Source: Agarivorans sp. Toyoura001 (lineage in GTDB: Bacteria; Pseudomonadota; Gammaproteobacteria; Enterobacterales; Celerinatantimonadaceae). From it: a DNA stretch of 64,000 nucleotides. A model generated the notes under the pieces. It saw only the letters and a list, made by a program, of their open reading frames with translations. It was not told the DNA's origin and made no database searches. The DNA is taken from the NCBI RefSeq assembly GCF_005405585.1, contig NZ_BJEQ01000005.1, positions 124,001-188,000 of the forward strand, in the 5' to 3' direction. Numbering within the stretch: the first letter of the stretch is position 1; the number at the start of each line of letters is the position of its first letter. Shown in pieces: positions 7,975-16,015 of the stretch. Made by a program: the position numbers and the translations under genes.

Positions 7975-8765
7975 ATCTTAAACTACTTACTAGGTGGCAA
8001 GCCCCCCAAAACAAACCCATAAGAGTAACCACCGTAATATTCTTAATTATTGCCGCAATTGGCTTGTATCGAGGCGACCTTGTTTGTCTACGTAGCGGTT
8101 GTTATGGCCCGCTTACTTTAACCCTAGTGAGTGAAGACGGTGAGCCTGTAGAAGATGCCCTGATTAGTATGTATCACATTACCGGTGGTTGGCTCGATGG
8201 CAACGATTTCACTTATCACCACGAGCAACTGATGAATACCGGTGAACCAACTGTATTTCCTCGAGGTTTTTTCTACTCGCCAAAGCGCCCCAGCGGTATT
8301 GTTCAAGAACAGGTAGGATTTCAAATAGGTATTCGGCACTTTGATTATCAATTTAGGGTAAAAAACCACACAGCGAGTAGCAGAGTGATTGGCGTTCCCT
8401 CCAACGCCGAAGGCCCGGTAGACCTAGGTGAAGTGGTCATCGCGCCAATTAAGTACCGGATGGAAGGTTGCTTTACCTCAGAAAATGAAAAGTTTTATAA
8501 AAACAGTGGGTTGAGTGACGTTCAAATTGACCGAAAAAGAGTGCAGAGGTGCGCAATTAGTAAGTTTAAACTAACTAAGTTTATAGGTTACATATTGGAT
8601 GCTCCCGAGGCAGAAAGAGAACGATTAATAAACAAACATTTACCTCGTCTAGCCGCTAATTTTTTAACAGAAACTGCTCTTGACGATGTTACTCAACAGC
8701 AGGTTGAAGAACGAGTCAACCAGGCTATTACAAATGGGCACAGAGGCTGGAACACATTCAAATGA
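7971..8765 (+). CDS. Tandem membrane-anchored protein, copy 2
   Basis: This 264-residue paralogue of copy 1 begins MNLKLLTRWQAPQNKP and has the same single N-terminal anchor and CLRSGC motif. Its middle third differs from copy 1 (SGIVQEQVGFQIGIRHFDYQF). Its region at about residues 166-200 is unique in the array (CFTSENEKFYKNSGLSDVQ). It overlaps copies 1 and 3 by ATGA, so the copies are translationally coupled. No catalytic motif is visible. The divergence confined to one segment suggests that segment is under different selection, for example partner recognition. Confidence 0.7.
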   Translation: MNLKLLTRWQAPQNKPIRVTTVIFLIIAAIGLYRGDLVCLRSGCYGPLTLTLVSEDGEPVEDALISMYHITGGWLDGNDFTYHHEQLMNTGEPTVFPRGFFYSPKRPSGIVQEQVGFQIGIRHFDYQFRVKNHTASSRVIGVPSNAEGPVDLGEVVIAPIKYRMEGCFTSENEKFYKNSGLSDVQIDRKRVQRCAISKFKLTKFIGYILDAPEAERERLINKHLPRLAANFLTETALDDVTQQQVEERVNQAITNGHRGWNTFK

Positions 8766-9556
8766 ATCTTAAACTACTTACTAGGTGGCAAGCCCCCCAA
8801 AACAAACCCATAAGAGTAACCACCGTAATATTCTTAATTATTGCCGCAATTGGCTTGTATCGAGGCGACCTTGTTTGTCTACGTAGCGGTTGTTATGGCC
8901 CGCTTACTTTAACCCTAGTGAGTGAAGACGGTGAGCCTGTAGAAGATGCTCTGATTAGTATGTATCACATTACCGGTGGTTGGCTCGATGGCAACGATTT
9001 CACTTATCACCACGAGCAACTGATGAATACCGGTGAACCAACTGTATTTCCTCGAGGTTTTTTCTACTCGCCAAAGCGCCCCAGCGGTATTGTTCAAGAA
9101 CAGGTAGGATTTCAAATAGGTATTCGGCACTTTGATTATCAATTTAGGGTAAAAAACCACACAGCGAGTAGCAGAGTGATTGGCGTTCCCTCCAACGCCG
9201 AAGGCCCGGTAGACCTAGGTGAAGTGGTCATCGCGCCAATTAAGTACCGGATGGAAGGTTGCATGCCACAGAGAACCATCGAGCATTATAAAAATACGGG
9301 GTGGAGTGAAGCTCAATTACAAAGAGAAAAAGTACAAAGATGCTCTTTAAGCTATGTCCGAACCTCAACTTTTATCAGTTACATATTAGATATTCCCGAG
9401 ACAGAAAGAGAACGATTAATAAACAAACATTTACCTCGTCTAGCCGCAGATTTTTTAACAGAAACTGCACTTAACGATGTTACTCAACAGCAAGTTGAAG
9501 AACGAGTCAACCGAGCCATTACAAATGGACACAGAGGCTGGAACACATTCAAATGA
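8762..9556 (+). CDS. Tandem membrane-anchored protein, copy 3 (mosaic)
   Basis: The 264-residue product is a chimera of its neighbours. From the start to about residue 165 it is identical or nearly identical to copy 2, while from CMPQRTIEHYKNTGWSEA onward it follows copy 1 with only a few changes (AK to AQ, LDD to LND). This is the signature of unequal crossing-over or gene conversion between copies 1 and 2. Anchor, CLRSGC motif and C-terminal EERVNRAITNG helix are intact, so it can be functional. Its stop overlaps the start of the stub at 9553. Confidence 0.7.
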   Translation: MNLKLLTRWQAPQNKPIRVTTVIFLIIAAIGLYRGDLVCLRSGCYGPLTLTLVSEDGEPVEDALISMYHITGGWLDGNDFTYHHEQLMNTGEPTVFPRGFFYSPKRPSGIVQEQVGFQIGIRHFDYQFRVKNHTASSRVIGVPSNAEGPVDLGEVVIAPIKYRMEGCMPQRTIEHYKNTGWSEAQLQREKVQRCSLSYVRTSTFISYILDIPETERERLINKHLPRLAADFLTETALNDVTQQQVEERVNRAITNGHRGWNTFK

Positions 9557-9766
9557 ATCTTAAACTACTTACTAGGTGGCAAGCCCCCCAAAACAAACCC
9601 ATAAGAGTAACCACCGTAATATTCTTAATTATTGCCGCAATTGGCTTGTATCGAGGCGACCTTGTTTGTCGAAACAAAGCTCACAGGCATTAGTCAACAG
9701 CAAGTTGAAGACCGCATTCGTGCCGCAATCGCTAAAGGCCAACAAGGGTGGAATGATTTCGAATGA
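9553..9766 (+). pseudogene. Deletion-fused fourth copy of the tandem protein
   Basis: The frame starts exactly like copies 2 and 3 (MNLKLLTRWQ...GDLVC) but after the Cys it shifts at about 9670 and ends at TAG 9691-9693, giving 46 residues. In another frame the sequence continues as TGISQQQVEDRIRAAIAKGQQGWNDFE and a stop at 9764-9766. That is a divergent version of the family's C-terminal end (VTQQQVEERVNRAITNGHRGWNTF). A deletion of roughly 600 bases has joined the start of one copy to the end of an older, more divergent copy. Confidence 0.75.
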
Positions 9767-9834
9767 AGATTAGTAATACACTCATAGTTACAGGTGTTAT
9801 TTCTTGCACAACATTTGCTCATGACAAAAGATAG
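9763..9834 (+). pseudogene. Orphan lipoprotein-type leader, 23 codons
   Basis: An ATG overlapping the preceding stop (ATGA) opens MKISNTLIVTGVISC followed by TTFAHDKR and TAG. The hydrophobic core and VISC resemble a lipoprotein signal peptide, but nothing follows in frame. It is probably the 5' remnant of another gene removed by the same rearrangements; the nuclease-like frame overlaps it in the +1 frame. Confidence 0.4.
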
Positions 9835-10909
9835 GACACCCATAAATTTGATGGCTCATGCTGGAACTAGAAAAACTAAAAACTTCCTAAAAGGTAAAAC
9901 AAACGCACGGTACAGCGTGACAGAAATGGCTGCAATATTCTCATATCTAGGCTGGGAAATTGCCTGCGGAACACTAGATGGTGACCAAGCAAATCAATTG
10001 GGCTGTGGCGATCGACAAGGCTTAAATGCCCAAGTAGCAGCAGACTTTGCCAGAAAAGTTGGGACTATTTTTACAGATAGTTTGGATGGAAAAATGTATG
10101 AAGAATCACCCTATCGAGACCCCCGATTTTCTGGTAAAGGCCATGGAGCGATGTTTCACCTCGAGGTAATAGCGCTTCACCAAATAGCCTATCGTATAAG
10201 TGGCAACGAACCAGTGGTTGGCTCTGATGTTGGCCGCTATGTCGTACTTCCAGATACTCCAACTAAGCTAAATGAGTTAAAAGGCATAAACAAAATAATC
10301 ACAGATAAAGATTTGGCACAAGGCAAGCCACGAATACGCTACGTTGATGTACTGTTGGAAGGTAATAAAGGCGAAATATGGGTAGAAGCCAAAAGTTATA
10401 AAGCGCAACGAGTAAAAAAACCTCACGTCTTGCTCAAGGTAAAGCACTGGGACATAGCCAGTGATAAAGGCACACCAATGCACAAACAAATGGTGTTTGA
10501 CTGGACCGCCACTCTTAAAAAACTTTCTTGGAAACCTATCAAAGATGGAGGCGAACAAGTTGTTGTTGCAGAGAACCGTTGGTATTTTCAACAGTTTAAG
10601 TATGAAGGGGCTACCAAAGCAAATCGAAAAAAAGTCCTAAGTATGCAAGTAGGTAGTGCTACGTTAAAGGACAGCCCAAGGTGGCATGCTGCCACACCGC
10701 CTAAAAATGGCGAAGAACCAGAAATGAAGGCTCTTTTTGGTATCGGCCCAACCGGTAGCAAATTAATAGATGAGGATAGGGTAAAAGCGCAGGCTGCCCG
10801 AGTAAAACCTTTAACAATTAGTCGAGTAATTTTAAAAATGGCCGAAGCAGAACTGCTCGAGGTATTAGATACCGATGAGCTAAACCAATTAATTAAAGAA
10901 TACCAGTAA
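9821..10909 (+). CDS. Nuclease-like protein with PD-(D/E)XK-type pattern
   Basis: The frame is open from 9794; the first ATG is 9821 (362 residues). No good ribosome site is seen, so the gene may be 5'-truncated. I recognise no named family. At about residues 172-194 the string RYVDVLLEG...EIWVEAKSYK gives an Asp, a short spacer and ExK, the core of restriction-endonuclease-like folds, and an upstream helix has FHLEVIALHQIA with a possible extra Glu. The C-terminus is helical (EAELLEVLDTDELNQLI). It leads a four-gene unit with a gap of 15 bases. A toxin or defence nuclease is an inference; no signal peptide is visible. Confidence 0.55.
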   Translation: MTKDRTPINLMAHAGTRKTKNFLKGKTNARYSVTEMAAIFSYLGWEIACGTLDGDQANQLGCGDRQGLNAQVAADFARKVGTIFTDSLDGKMYEESPYRDPRFSGKGHGAMFHLEVIALHQIAYRISGNEPVVGSDVGRYVVLPDTPTKLNELKGINKIITDKDLAQGKPRIRYVDVLLEGNKGEIWVEAKSYKAQRVKKPHVLLKVKHWDIASDKGTPMHKQMVFDWTATLKKLSWKPIKDGGEQVVVAENRWYFQQFKYEGATKANRKKVLSMQVGSATLKDSPRWHAATPPKNGEEPEMKALFGIGPTGSKLIDEDRVKAQAARVKPLTISRVILKMAEAELLEVLDTDELNQLIKEYQ

Positions 10910-10924
10910 ATAACGAGAACCCAC

Positions 10925-12262
10925 ATGCCTATAGTTGATATGAGCAATATGCCTGCGCAACTAGCGCAGCAAATAGAAGAACGAACCGGTGACTTAAACT
11001 GGCAAACGCAACGTGAGCAAATATGGGATAAACACCACGCAAAATGGTTCTATTTCTTAAAGCGTAGCGAGCTAAAAGCCCTAAAGCGATGCTTTCTAAC
11101 CGGTGAAATAGATTCTAAACTAGTTGCGCACCGCCATTTCGATGTTTTAATTGACCTTTTTCCAATTGTTGAACCTGCCAGTATCGGTTACTTAATTGAA
11201 ACTCTTTACCCTATATTGGAGCAAAACGAACCGGAAACATCACATGATCTGCCAATTGAGAGTTATCTAGTTAAATTAGTACAATGGCTTATCGAATCAG
11301 AATTTAGCTCTTGCCCCGAGCGAGCTATCAGTTATTTACATCAAGCAGAAAAACTCAGTATATTTGATTGGATATTAGGCGAGAATTATAGCCCTGCACA
11401 CCAAATAGAACATAGACTTAACCCAGAGCACCCCGGGTGGCAGCTGGATATAAGTATTGACGATTTGTTATTAAGGTTATTGTTAAGACTAATGCCCGAA
11501 CTAGATAACAACTGCGACCTGAATACCAGTGTATTATGGCAACGCCCTAATTACCTAGCATCGCTGATTGCCGCCCTACCAGATAGTTGTTTAACAGCCA
11601 ACTGGGAGAAAGACGAAGATAAACAAGACAAAAAAACGTATTTATGGATTGCGCTCGCCATGGGCATAAGCAGCGCCACAGCAAGCTTATCGCCCCGTTT
11701 ACAGGCGCTTAAAGATAAGCAATCGCAACTAGTAACAGCGGTAACTAAAATCGCCGAGCAGCGCCCACTGTTAAAACAATTACTAAGCGATTTACAGGCC
11801 CCTTCCGCCTTTTTCAAGCCAATACTGGAGTATGCCGAAGACTGTAAGATACAAATTGGTTTGGATGAAGCTAACCTAAAAATTTGGCAGCAGCACTTTA
11901 ACAAACTTGAGCCAAGAGAAGGTGAAAGCCGAGCGAATTGGGGCTTTGTAGACCTCCGAGTTGCCCCCGACGACCCCGACAATCCAGATTTAGTATTTAG
12001 CTTACTGGCAAAAATCGCCCCCCATTTAAGCGAGCAATGGCTCGCTATTCGTGCATTAAACATTTATGTAGCAATATCCCTACTCCAAAAGCCCTATTAT
12101 AAAAACTACGCTCTTCTCATTAAAGGCAATACTCGAAAATCTAACACTTGCAATACCAAGCAAGCTGAGCAAGCTCTGGTGGCACTGTTTGAACAGCTGC
12201 CTATTACTTCTCTCGAAAGTTGGATACACCACGAATCGACGTTTATTGAAAATAGGAGCTAA
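10925..12262 (+). CDS. Unrecognised 445-aa protein in the accessory operon
   Basis: This protein has no signal peptide or membrane helix that I can see. It is rich in Leu, Glu and Trp and looks mostly helical (YLIETLYPILEQ, DDLLLRLLLRLMPELD, LLKQLLSDLQAP). Two acidic/Pro segments (EPREGESRANWGF, APDDPDNPDLVF) precede a C-terminal helical part. I do not recognise a family, and no catalytic motif stands out. It lies 15 bases after the nuclease-like gene and one base before the small acidic gene, so the products are likely co-translated. A helical scaffold or a partner of the nuclease is possible, not shown. Confidence 0.6.
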   Translation: MPIVDMSNMPAQLAQQIEERTGDLNWQTQREQIWDKHHAKWFYFLKRSELKALKRCFLTGEIDSKLVAHRHFDVLIDLFPIVEPASIGYLIETLYPILEQNEPETSHDLPIESYLVKLVQWLIESEFSSCPERAISYLHQAEKLSIFDWILGENYSPAHQIEHRLNPEHPGWQLDISIDDLLLRLLLRLMPELDNNCDLNTSVLWQRPNYLASLIAALPDSCLTANWEKDEDKQDKKTYLWIALAMGISSATASLSPRLQALKDKQSQLVTAVTKIAEQRPLLKQLLSDLQAPSAFFKPILEYAEDCKIQIGLDEANLKIWQQHFNKLEPREGESRANWGFVDLRVAPDDPDNPDLVFSLLAKIAPHLSEQWLAIRALNIYVAISLLQKPYYKNYALLIKGNTRKSNTCNTKQAEQALVALFEQLPITSLESWIHHESTFIENRS

Positions 12263-12263
12263 C

Positions 12264-12605
12264 ATGACAGACATAGTGTTACTTAAACTACAAGGCCAAG
12301 CAGAACATCAAGCGCAGTGGCAAGCCATTGCTAAGCTATTTATGGCCAATACCATCGGCCACCAACTGCAAGATTTGTTTGATGAAATTAGCCCCGATAG
12401 CGGCGATGCCTTTGAAGAAATACTCGATGCCTTCCCAGACATTTGGGCCGAGCAAGCAGAGTATAAACAAGGTGAGTTAAGTGTAGAGTTTTTGTCTGGC
12501 CCAGACACCGAAGAGTTAGCCGAAGCCCTAGAGGGCTTTTTTAAGCCCTTCCCGCTAACTAGCTTGTCGATAAACCAAAGCTGTGATGATGCCGAGTACG
12601 AGTAA
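12264..12605 (+). CDS. Small acidic protein, possible immunity/inhibitor type
   Basis: The 113-residue product starts at the ATG at 12264, where AGGAG lies within the end of the previous gene; the frame extends upstream but without a ribosome site. It is strongly acidic (DLFDEISPDSGDAFEEILDAFPD; EELAEALEGFF; CDDAEYE), with alternating short helices and strands. Small acidic proteins encoded beside nucleases are often DNA-mimic or immunity proteins, so that role is worth testing, but no family is recognised. It follows the 445-aa gene by one base and precedes the protease gene by eight. Confidence 0.6.
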   Translation: MTDIVLLKLQGQAEHQAQWQAIAKLFMANTIGHQLQDLFDEISPDSGDAFEEILDAFPDIWAEQAEYKQGELSVEFLSGPDTEELAEALEGFFKPFPLTSLSINQSCDDAEYE

Positions 12606-12613
12606 ATGCTAAG

Positions 12614-13342
12614 GTGAGCGCAGAAAAAAATGCCACTAAGTATCTCTTTTGGCTAGCTAGCCTTTTACTCTGTTTAGTGGTTTTAGCGCGAGTAAGCAGT
12701 ATTGACTCAGGCTATGAGCCAAACAGTGCCAGCTCTAATATCAACTTCTCATGGTTATATTTGCTAACTGGCTTTATGAGCCTAAACCTTGGCATATTAC
12801 TATTGCTGCTGGCGCTTATTAAGCCGATGTTCAAACAGGAACAGCGGTTAACGACTCAAGCAAAGCACAAACTAATAAAAGGGCTACAATACCTATTAAT
12901 GCTGCCCGCCAGCACGCTACTAAGCCTTGCCATAACCTATGCTGCTGGTGGTTTGTCTTTGTACCAAGTGCCTTCTGGCTCTATGCTGCCTACCCTGCCC
13001 TTAGGTTCTATTATTTTGGTAGATCGCTACGCTAAACCACAGCGTTGCGACATGGCAGTATTTACACACCAGCAAATAAACTACGTAAAACGCTTAGTTG
13101 CCCCGCCTAATAGCCAGTTTACCCTACAAGGCCATTTACTCACTCAACAGCAACAACCATGGGATTGCCCACAGTTGCGATGGCAACCACCACTAGCCGA
13201 AGGCCAACAAACCATAAATTTAGATGAGCAACAGTGGTTTGCCATGGGCGACAACCGCGCCTACAGCTTTGATAGCCGAAACTTTGGCGCTGTTGCCAGT
13301 AAAGATATTGTAGGAGTGGTAAGGTTAGTGTGGGTTAACTAA
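12614..13342 (+). CDS. Signal peptidase I-like membrane protease (S26)
   Basis: A 242-residue protein with three hydrophobic segments (about 10-26, 47-70, 92-112) followed by the S26 catalytic domain. Box B is VPSGSMLPTLPLGSIILVDRY with the predicted nucleophile Ser123, box D is YVKRLVAPP with Lys159, and box E is MGDNRAYSFDSRNFG near residue 212. The Ser-Lys dyad is therefore intact. It differs from housekeeping LepB in its longer N-terminal membrane part and compact periplasmic domain, and it closes the accessory operon. It may process a product of this cluster; alternatively it is a general accessory peptidase. The GTG start has only a weak ribosome site. Confidence 0.8.
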   Translation: MSAEKNATKYLFWLASLLLCLVVLARVSSIDSGYEPNSASSNINFSWLYLLTGFMSLNLGILLLLLALIKPMFKQEQRLTTQAKHKLIKGLQYLLMLPASTLLSLAITYAAGGLSLYQVPSGSMLPTLPLGSIILVDRYAKPQRCDMAVFTHQQINYVKRLVAPPNSQFTLQGHLLTQQQQPWDCPQLRWQPPLAEGQQTINLDEQQWFAMGDNRAYSFDSRNFGAVASKDIVGVVRLVWVN

Positions 13343-13530
13343 GGCCTAAGCGCTTACTAAGCTAAAATCTGTATTAAGGGGGGTATTCACATTAGCTCAC
13401 TAAATAGCTGAAAGAAATGGCTTACTTGTCCTGTCTCATTAATAACAATAAGCAACGGCAATTACACCAATGCTAAATGTGTTTCTGCAATAAAATATAT
13501 GCTGAGTATTAGAGAGGAAGAAACGTGAGA

Positions 13531-13560
13531 AATCTTATTAAATTAGTAGCTTATAAGATT
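13531..13560 (-). other. Inverted repeat downstream of the SRP RNA gene
   Basis: AATCTTAT...ATAAGATT (8-bp arms, 14-base spacing) lies directly 3' of the 4.5S RNA on the minus strand and is followed there by TTCTC. It could serve as its terminator or processing signal; the stem is A/T-rich and weak. Confidence 0.4.
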
Positions 13561-13674
13561 GGGTGGCAACCCTATCAGCCACATCCCGGCACTCGAGTCG
13601 TCTGCTGCGGTTGCTCCCTTCCGGGCCTGGCCGAGTTCACAGAGTATCAATGCGGGAGGACCAATAGGGCCACC
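13561..13674 (-). ncRNA. ffs: 4.5S RNA (signal recognition particle RNA)
   Basis: The reverse complement folds as a long hairpin: the ends GGTGGCCCTATTGG and the distal GATAGGGTTGCCACC pair. The apical domain contains the highly conserved SRP Alu-less core CAGGCCCGGAAGGGAGCA (E. coli has CAGGTCCGGAAGGAAGCA), including the GGAA tetraloop region and the asymmetric loop bound by Ffh. Length about 114 bases equals E. coli 4.5S. It directs co-translational membrane targeting with Ffh and FtsY. An open protein frame happens to run through it on the opposite strand. Exact ends may be off by a few bases. Confidence 0.93.
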
Positions 13675-13725
13675 ATAGATGAGCTTCCTAAGAAGCGAGG
13701 CTATTCTCGCTTAAGCCTTGCGGTT

Positions 13726-14517
13726 TTGCAAACGCTAAAAACGCTTTTTAACCCTGCAAAGCGTTTGTTTGCTCAAGTTTTAATCCTTATTAGTTTAATT
13801 GCATCTCCATTGGCCTTGGCAGAATCTTTTGATCACTCGCAATGGGATGGTTTGCTAAAAGAATATGTTCATTGGCCGGTGGCTAATCAAGAAAGTCGCG
13901 TAGACTATGCCAACTTTGATCGACAAGAATTGCAGGCTTATTTAGACAAATTGGCAAGCATCACGCAAAGTGAATTTGATGCTTGGTCGGATAACGAGCA
14001 GCTGGCATTTCTTATTAATGCTTACAACGCTTATACCGTGCAGTACATTCTTAGTGCCTACCCTAACATTACTTCTATTCGCGATTTGGGTAACCTGTTT
14101 CAATCGCCCTGGAAGAAAAAACGCTTTATGTTGTTTGGCGAAAAAGTCAGCCTTGATCATATCGAACACGATTTAATTCGCCCCGGTTACAATAATCCAC
14201 ACATTCATGCCGCGGTAGTGTGTGCTGCGATTAGCTGCCCTCCTTTACAAAGTGTTGCTTATACCGGCGATGCTGTTGAACAACAGATTAAACAGGCTTT
14301 TAAAGAATTTTTACAAAGTAACAAAAACCACTATGACAAAGAGAGTAATCGCTTAAAGCTGTCGTCTATTTTTAAGTGGTACAAAGGTGACTTTGGTAAG
14401 AGTTTAAATAACTACCTTAGTGACTATGCCGTTGATTTAAGGATGACACCAGAGCAAATGAAAGCGGCAAAAATCAGCTATTTAGATTACGATTGGTCGC
14501 TAAATGATTACCGCTAG
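13726..14517 (+). CDS. DUF547 domain protein, exported
   Basis: The protein contains the DUF547 core: LAFLINAYNAYTVQYIL, SPWKKKRFMLFGEKVSLDHIEHDLIR and HAAVVCAAISCPPLQSVAYTG, with the conserved Cys and His residues typical of the family; its activity is unknown. A signal peptide (FAQVLILISLIASPLALA) precedes the mature part. The start is uncertain. The frame is open back to GTG 13525, with a good GAGGA ribosome site, but that stretch is antisense to the SRP RNA. I therefore choose TTG 13726, which gives a signal peptide with Lys/Arg in its n-region; TTG 13765 is an alternative. A shared terminator separates it from pfkA. Confidence 0.8.
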   Translation: MQTLKTLFNPAKRLFAQVLILISLIASPLALAESFDHSQWDGLLKEYVHWPVANQESRVDYANFDRQELQAYLDKLASITQSEFDAWSDNEQLAFLINAYNAYTVQYILSAYPNITSIRDLGNLFQSPWKKKRFMLFGEKVSLDHIEHDLIRPGYNNPHIHAAVVCAAISCPPLQSVAYTGDAVEQQIKQAFKEFLQSNKNHYDKESNRLKLSSIFKWYKGDFGKSLNNYLSDYAVDLRMTPEQMKAAKISYLDYDWSLNDYR

Positions 14518-14545
14518 CTAGCGCGATTAAGCTAAAACACAGGTA

Positions 14546-14575
14546 CAAAAAAGCCCGCTGTAGCGGGCTTTTTTA
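14546..14575. terminator. Bidirectional terminator between DUF547 gene and pfkA
   Basis: AAGCCCGCTGTAGCGGGCTT (8-bp G+C-rich stem) is flanked by A-run and T-run on the two sides, so it can stop transcription from both directions. Confidence 0.9.
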
Positions 14576-14590
14576 TTCCACGCTAAAAGC

Positions 14591-15553
14591 TTAGAACAAG
14601 CTTGTAGATAAGTCGTATAGCTCTTCGTTGAATGGACGTTTCATGTTTTCAATACAATCAATGATGTCGTGATGAACCATGGTGTTGTTTTGAATACCGA
14701 TACAACGGCCACCTTCGCCTTCAAGCAACAACTCTACGGCATAAGCGCCCATACGGCTAGCCATTACGCGGTCACGACCAGTTGGTGTACCACCTCGCTG
14801 AATGTGACCAAGAATAGTTGCGCGAGTTTCACGGCCAGTGGCCATCTCGATACCAGCAGCTAATTCGTTCACATTAGTAATATGTTCGGTAATAGCAACA
14901 ATGGCGTGCTTTTTACCTTTTTTCTGACCATCTTGAAGGCTTTGTAACAAGCCTTCACGATCAAAACCTTTCTCAGGAATAATCACGTACTCTGCGCCGC
15001 CAGCAATACTTGCTTGCATGGCTAAGTCACCACAGTAACGGCCCATGATTTCGATAACAGAAATACGGTTATGGGAAGAAGACGTATCACGAATACGGTC
15101 GATAGCGTCAATCACTACATTTAATGCGGTGTCGAAGCCAATCGTGTAATCGGTACCCGCAATATCATTATCGATAGTGCCAGGTAGACCAATACATGGG
15201 AAGCCCATTTCAGTTAGCTTTTTAGCGCCCATGTAAGAACCGTCGCCGCCCACTACTACTAGCGCTTCGATGCCATGTTTCTTCATGTTTTCTACGGCAA
15301 CTTCACGCACTGCAAGTTCTTTAAACTCAGGAAAACGTGCTGAGCCCAAGAACGTACCACCACGGTTGATAACATCAGACACACTATAACGGTCTAACTT
15401 TTTAATGTTATCGTCATGTAGCCCCATGTAACCGTCGTATACGCCGTATACTTCAATACCTTTAGATAAAGCACTACGCACAACTGCGCGTACTGCTGCA
15501 TTCATACCAGGAGCGTCGCCGCCACTCGTTAAAACACCAATTTTCTTAACCAT
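14591..15553 (-). CDS. pfkA: 6-phosphofructokinase I
   Basis: ATP-dependent phosphofructokinase, converting fructose 6-phosphate to fructose 1,6-bisphosphate, the committed step of glycolysis. The 320-residue product matches the bacterial family length. It has the nucleotide site [18 protein letters not shown], the GGDGSYMGA loop, the catalytic [12 protein letters not shown] and [13 protein letters not shown]. The [16 protein letters not shown] and NMKRPF ends are also typical. The frame extends 38 codons upstream, but GTGAGGG sits correctly before ATG 15553 and the family begins at [12 protein letters not shown], so I use that start. It is transcribed alone. Confidence 0.97.
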   Translation of the reverse strand: MVKKIGVLTSGGDAPGMNAAVRAVVRSALSKGIEVYGVYDGYMGLHDDNIKKLDRYSVSDVINRGGTFLGSARFPEFKELAVREVAVENMKKHGIEALVVVGGDGSYMGAKKLTEMGFPCIGLPGTIDNDIAGTDYTIGFDTALNVVIDAIDRIRDTSSSHNRISVIEIMGRYCGDLAMQASIAGGAEYVIIPEKGFDREGLLQSLQDGQKKGKKHAIVAITEHITNVNELAAGIEMATGRETRATILGHIQRGGTPTGRDRVMASRMGAYAVELLLEGEGGRCIGIQNNTMVHHDIIDCIENMKRPFNEELYDLSTSLF

Positions 15554-16015
15554 CATTCCCTCACCAAGCTGAACTGACCAAAACTTACGTAATAATTCAA
15601 CGATTCCTCCCACTACCCTGTTAATGCTTATTGGTTTTATTTGCTTAACGAGAACAGTCGGGGGCAATAAATATTTTCTGTTAACAGCTTCGAAGCCTGC
15701 GTTGCCGCGTTTTCATCGAACTGTATTTAAGTGCGCACATTGTGCCACGCCATGGGTAAAAGTTTTATGACCCTAATCAGATAACACCCACATTTTGAAA
15801 CAAATTTTCACCCTTGTCCAAGTTTAATCACGAGGCATGCATCGGATTATAGATGGATTTAGGCTTTCTGGTAAATTTGCACATTTAAGCAGCAAGGTCT
15901 GTTTAAAACGCAAGTTAAGACTTCACTTTTCATTCACATAAATGTAACATACCGCCTGCAAACTTGTGCCGACCATGAGGTCAATAAGTTTGATCATGTA
16001 TTTAAAGGGAATCCC
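15554..16015. other. Upstream region of pfkA and of the 50-aa gene
   Basis: About 460 bases with no further gene. It must contain the two divergent promoters. No clear operator or riboswitch was recognised; an ATG-proximal TTTAAAGGGA before 16016 is the ribosome site of the small gene. Confidence 0.4.

Larger units (their letters stand above)
7198..9670 (+). repeat. Tandem gene repeat with a 791-base period
   Basis: Copies 2 and 3 start exactly 791 bases apart (7971, 8762), and the stub starts a further 791 bases on (9553). All begin with a near-identical block including TGGCAAGCCCCCCAAAAC. Copy 1 shares the repeat from about 7198. The unit equals one gene, and every junction is an ATGA overlap. 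Confidence 0.88.

Noticed and set aside
7971-9670. Array repeat as a mobile element
   Set aside because: The repeat unit is exactly one gene, without terminal inverted repeats, target-site duplication or transposase.
9576-9773. 65-codon plus-strand frame in the fourth array copy
   Set aside because: It is an out-of-frame shadow of the deletion-fused copy; the real pieces are in the two other frames.
13525-13725. N-terminal extension of the DUF547 protein from GTG 13525
   Set aside because: The stretch is antisense to the 4.5S RNA gene and gives no signal peptide; the exported protein needs its signal peptide close to the start.
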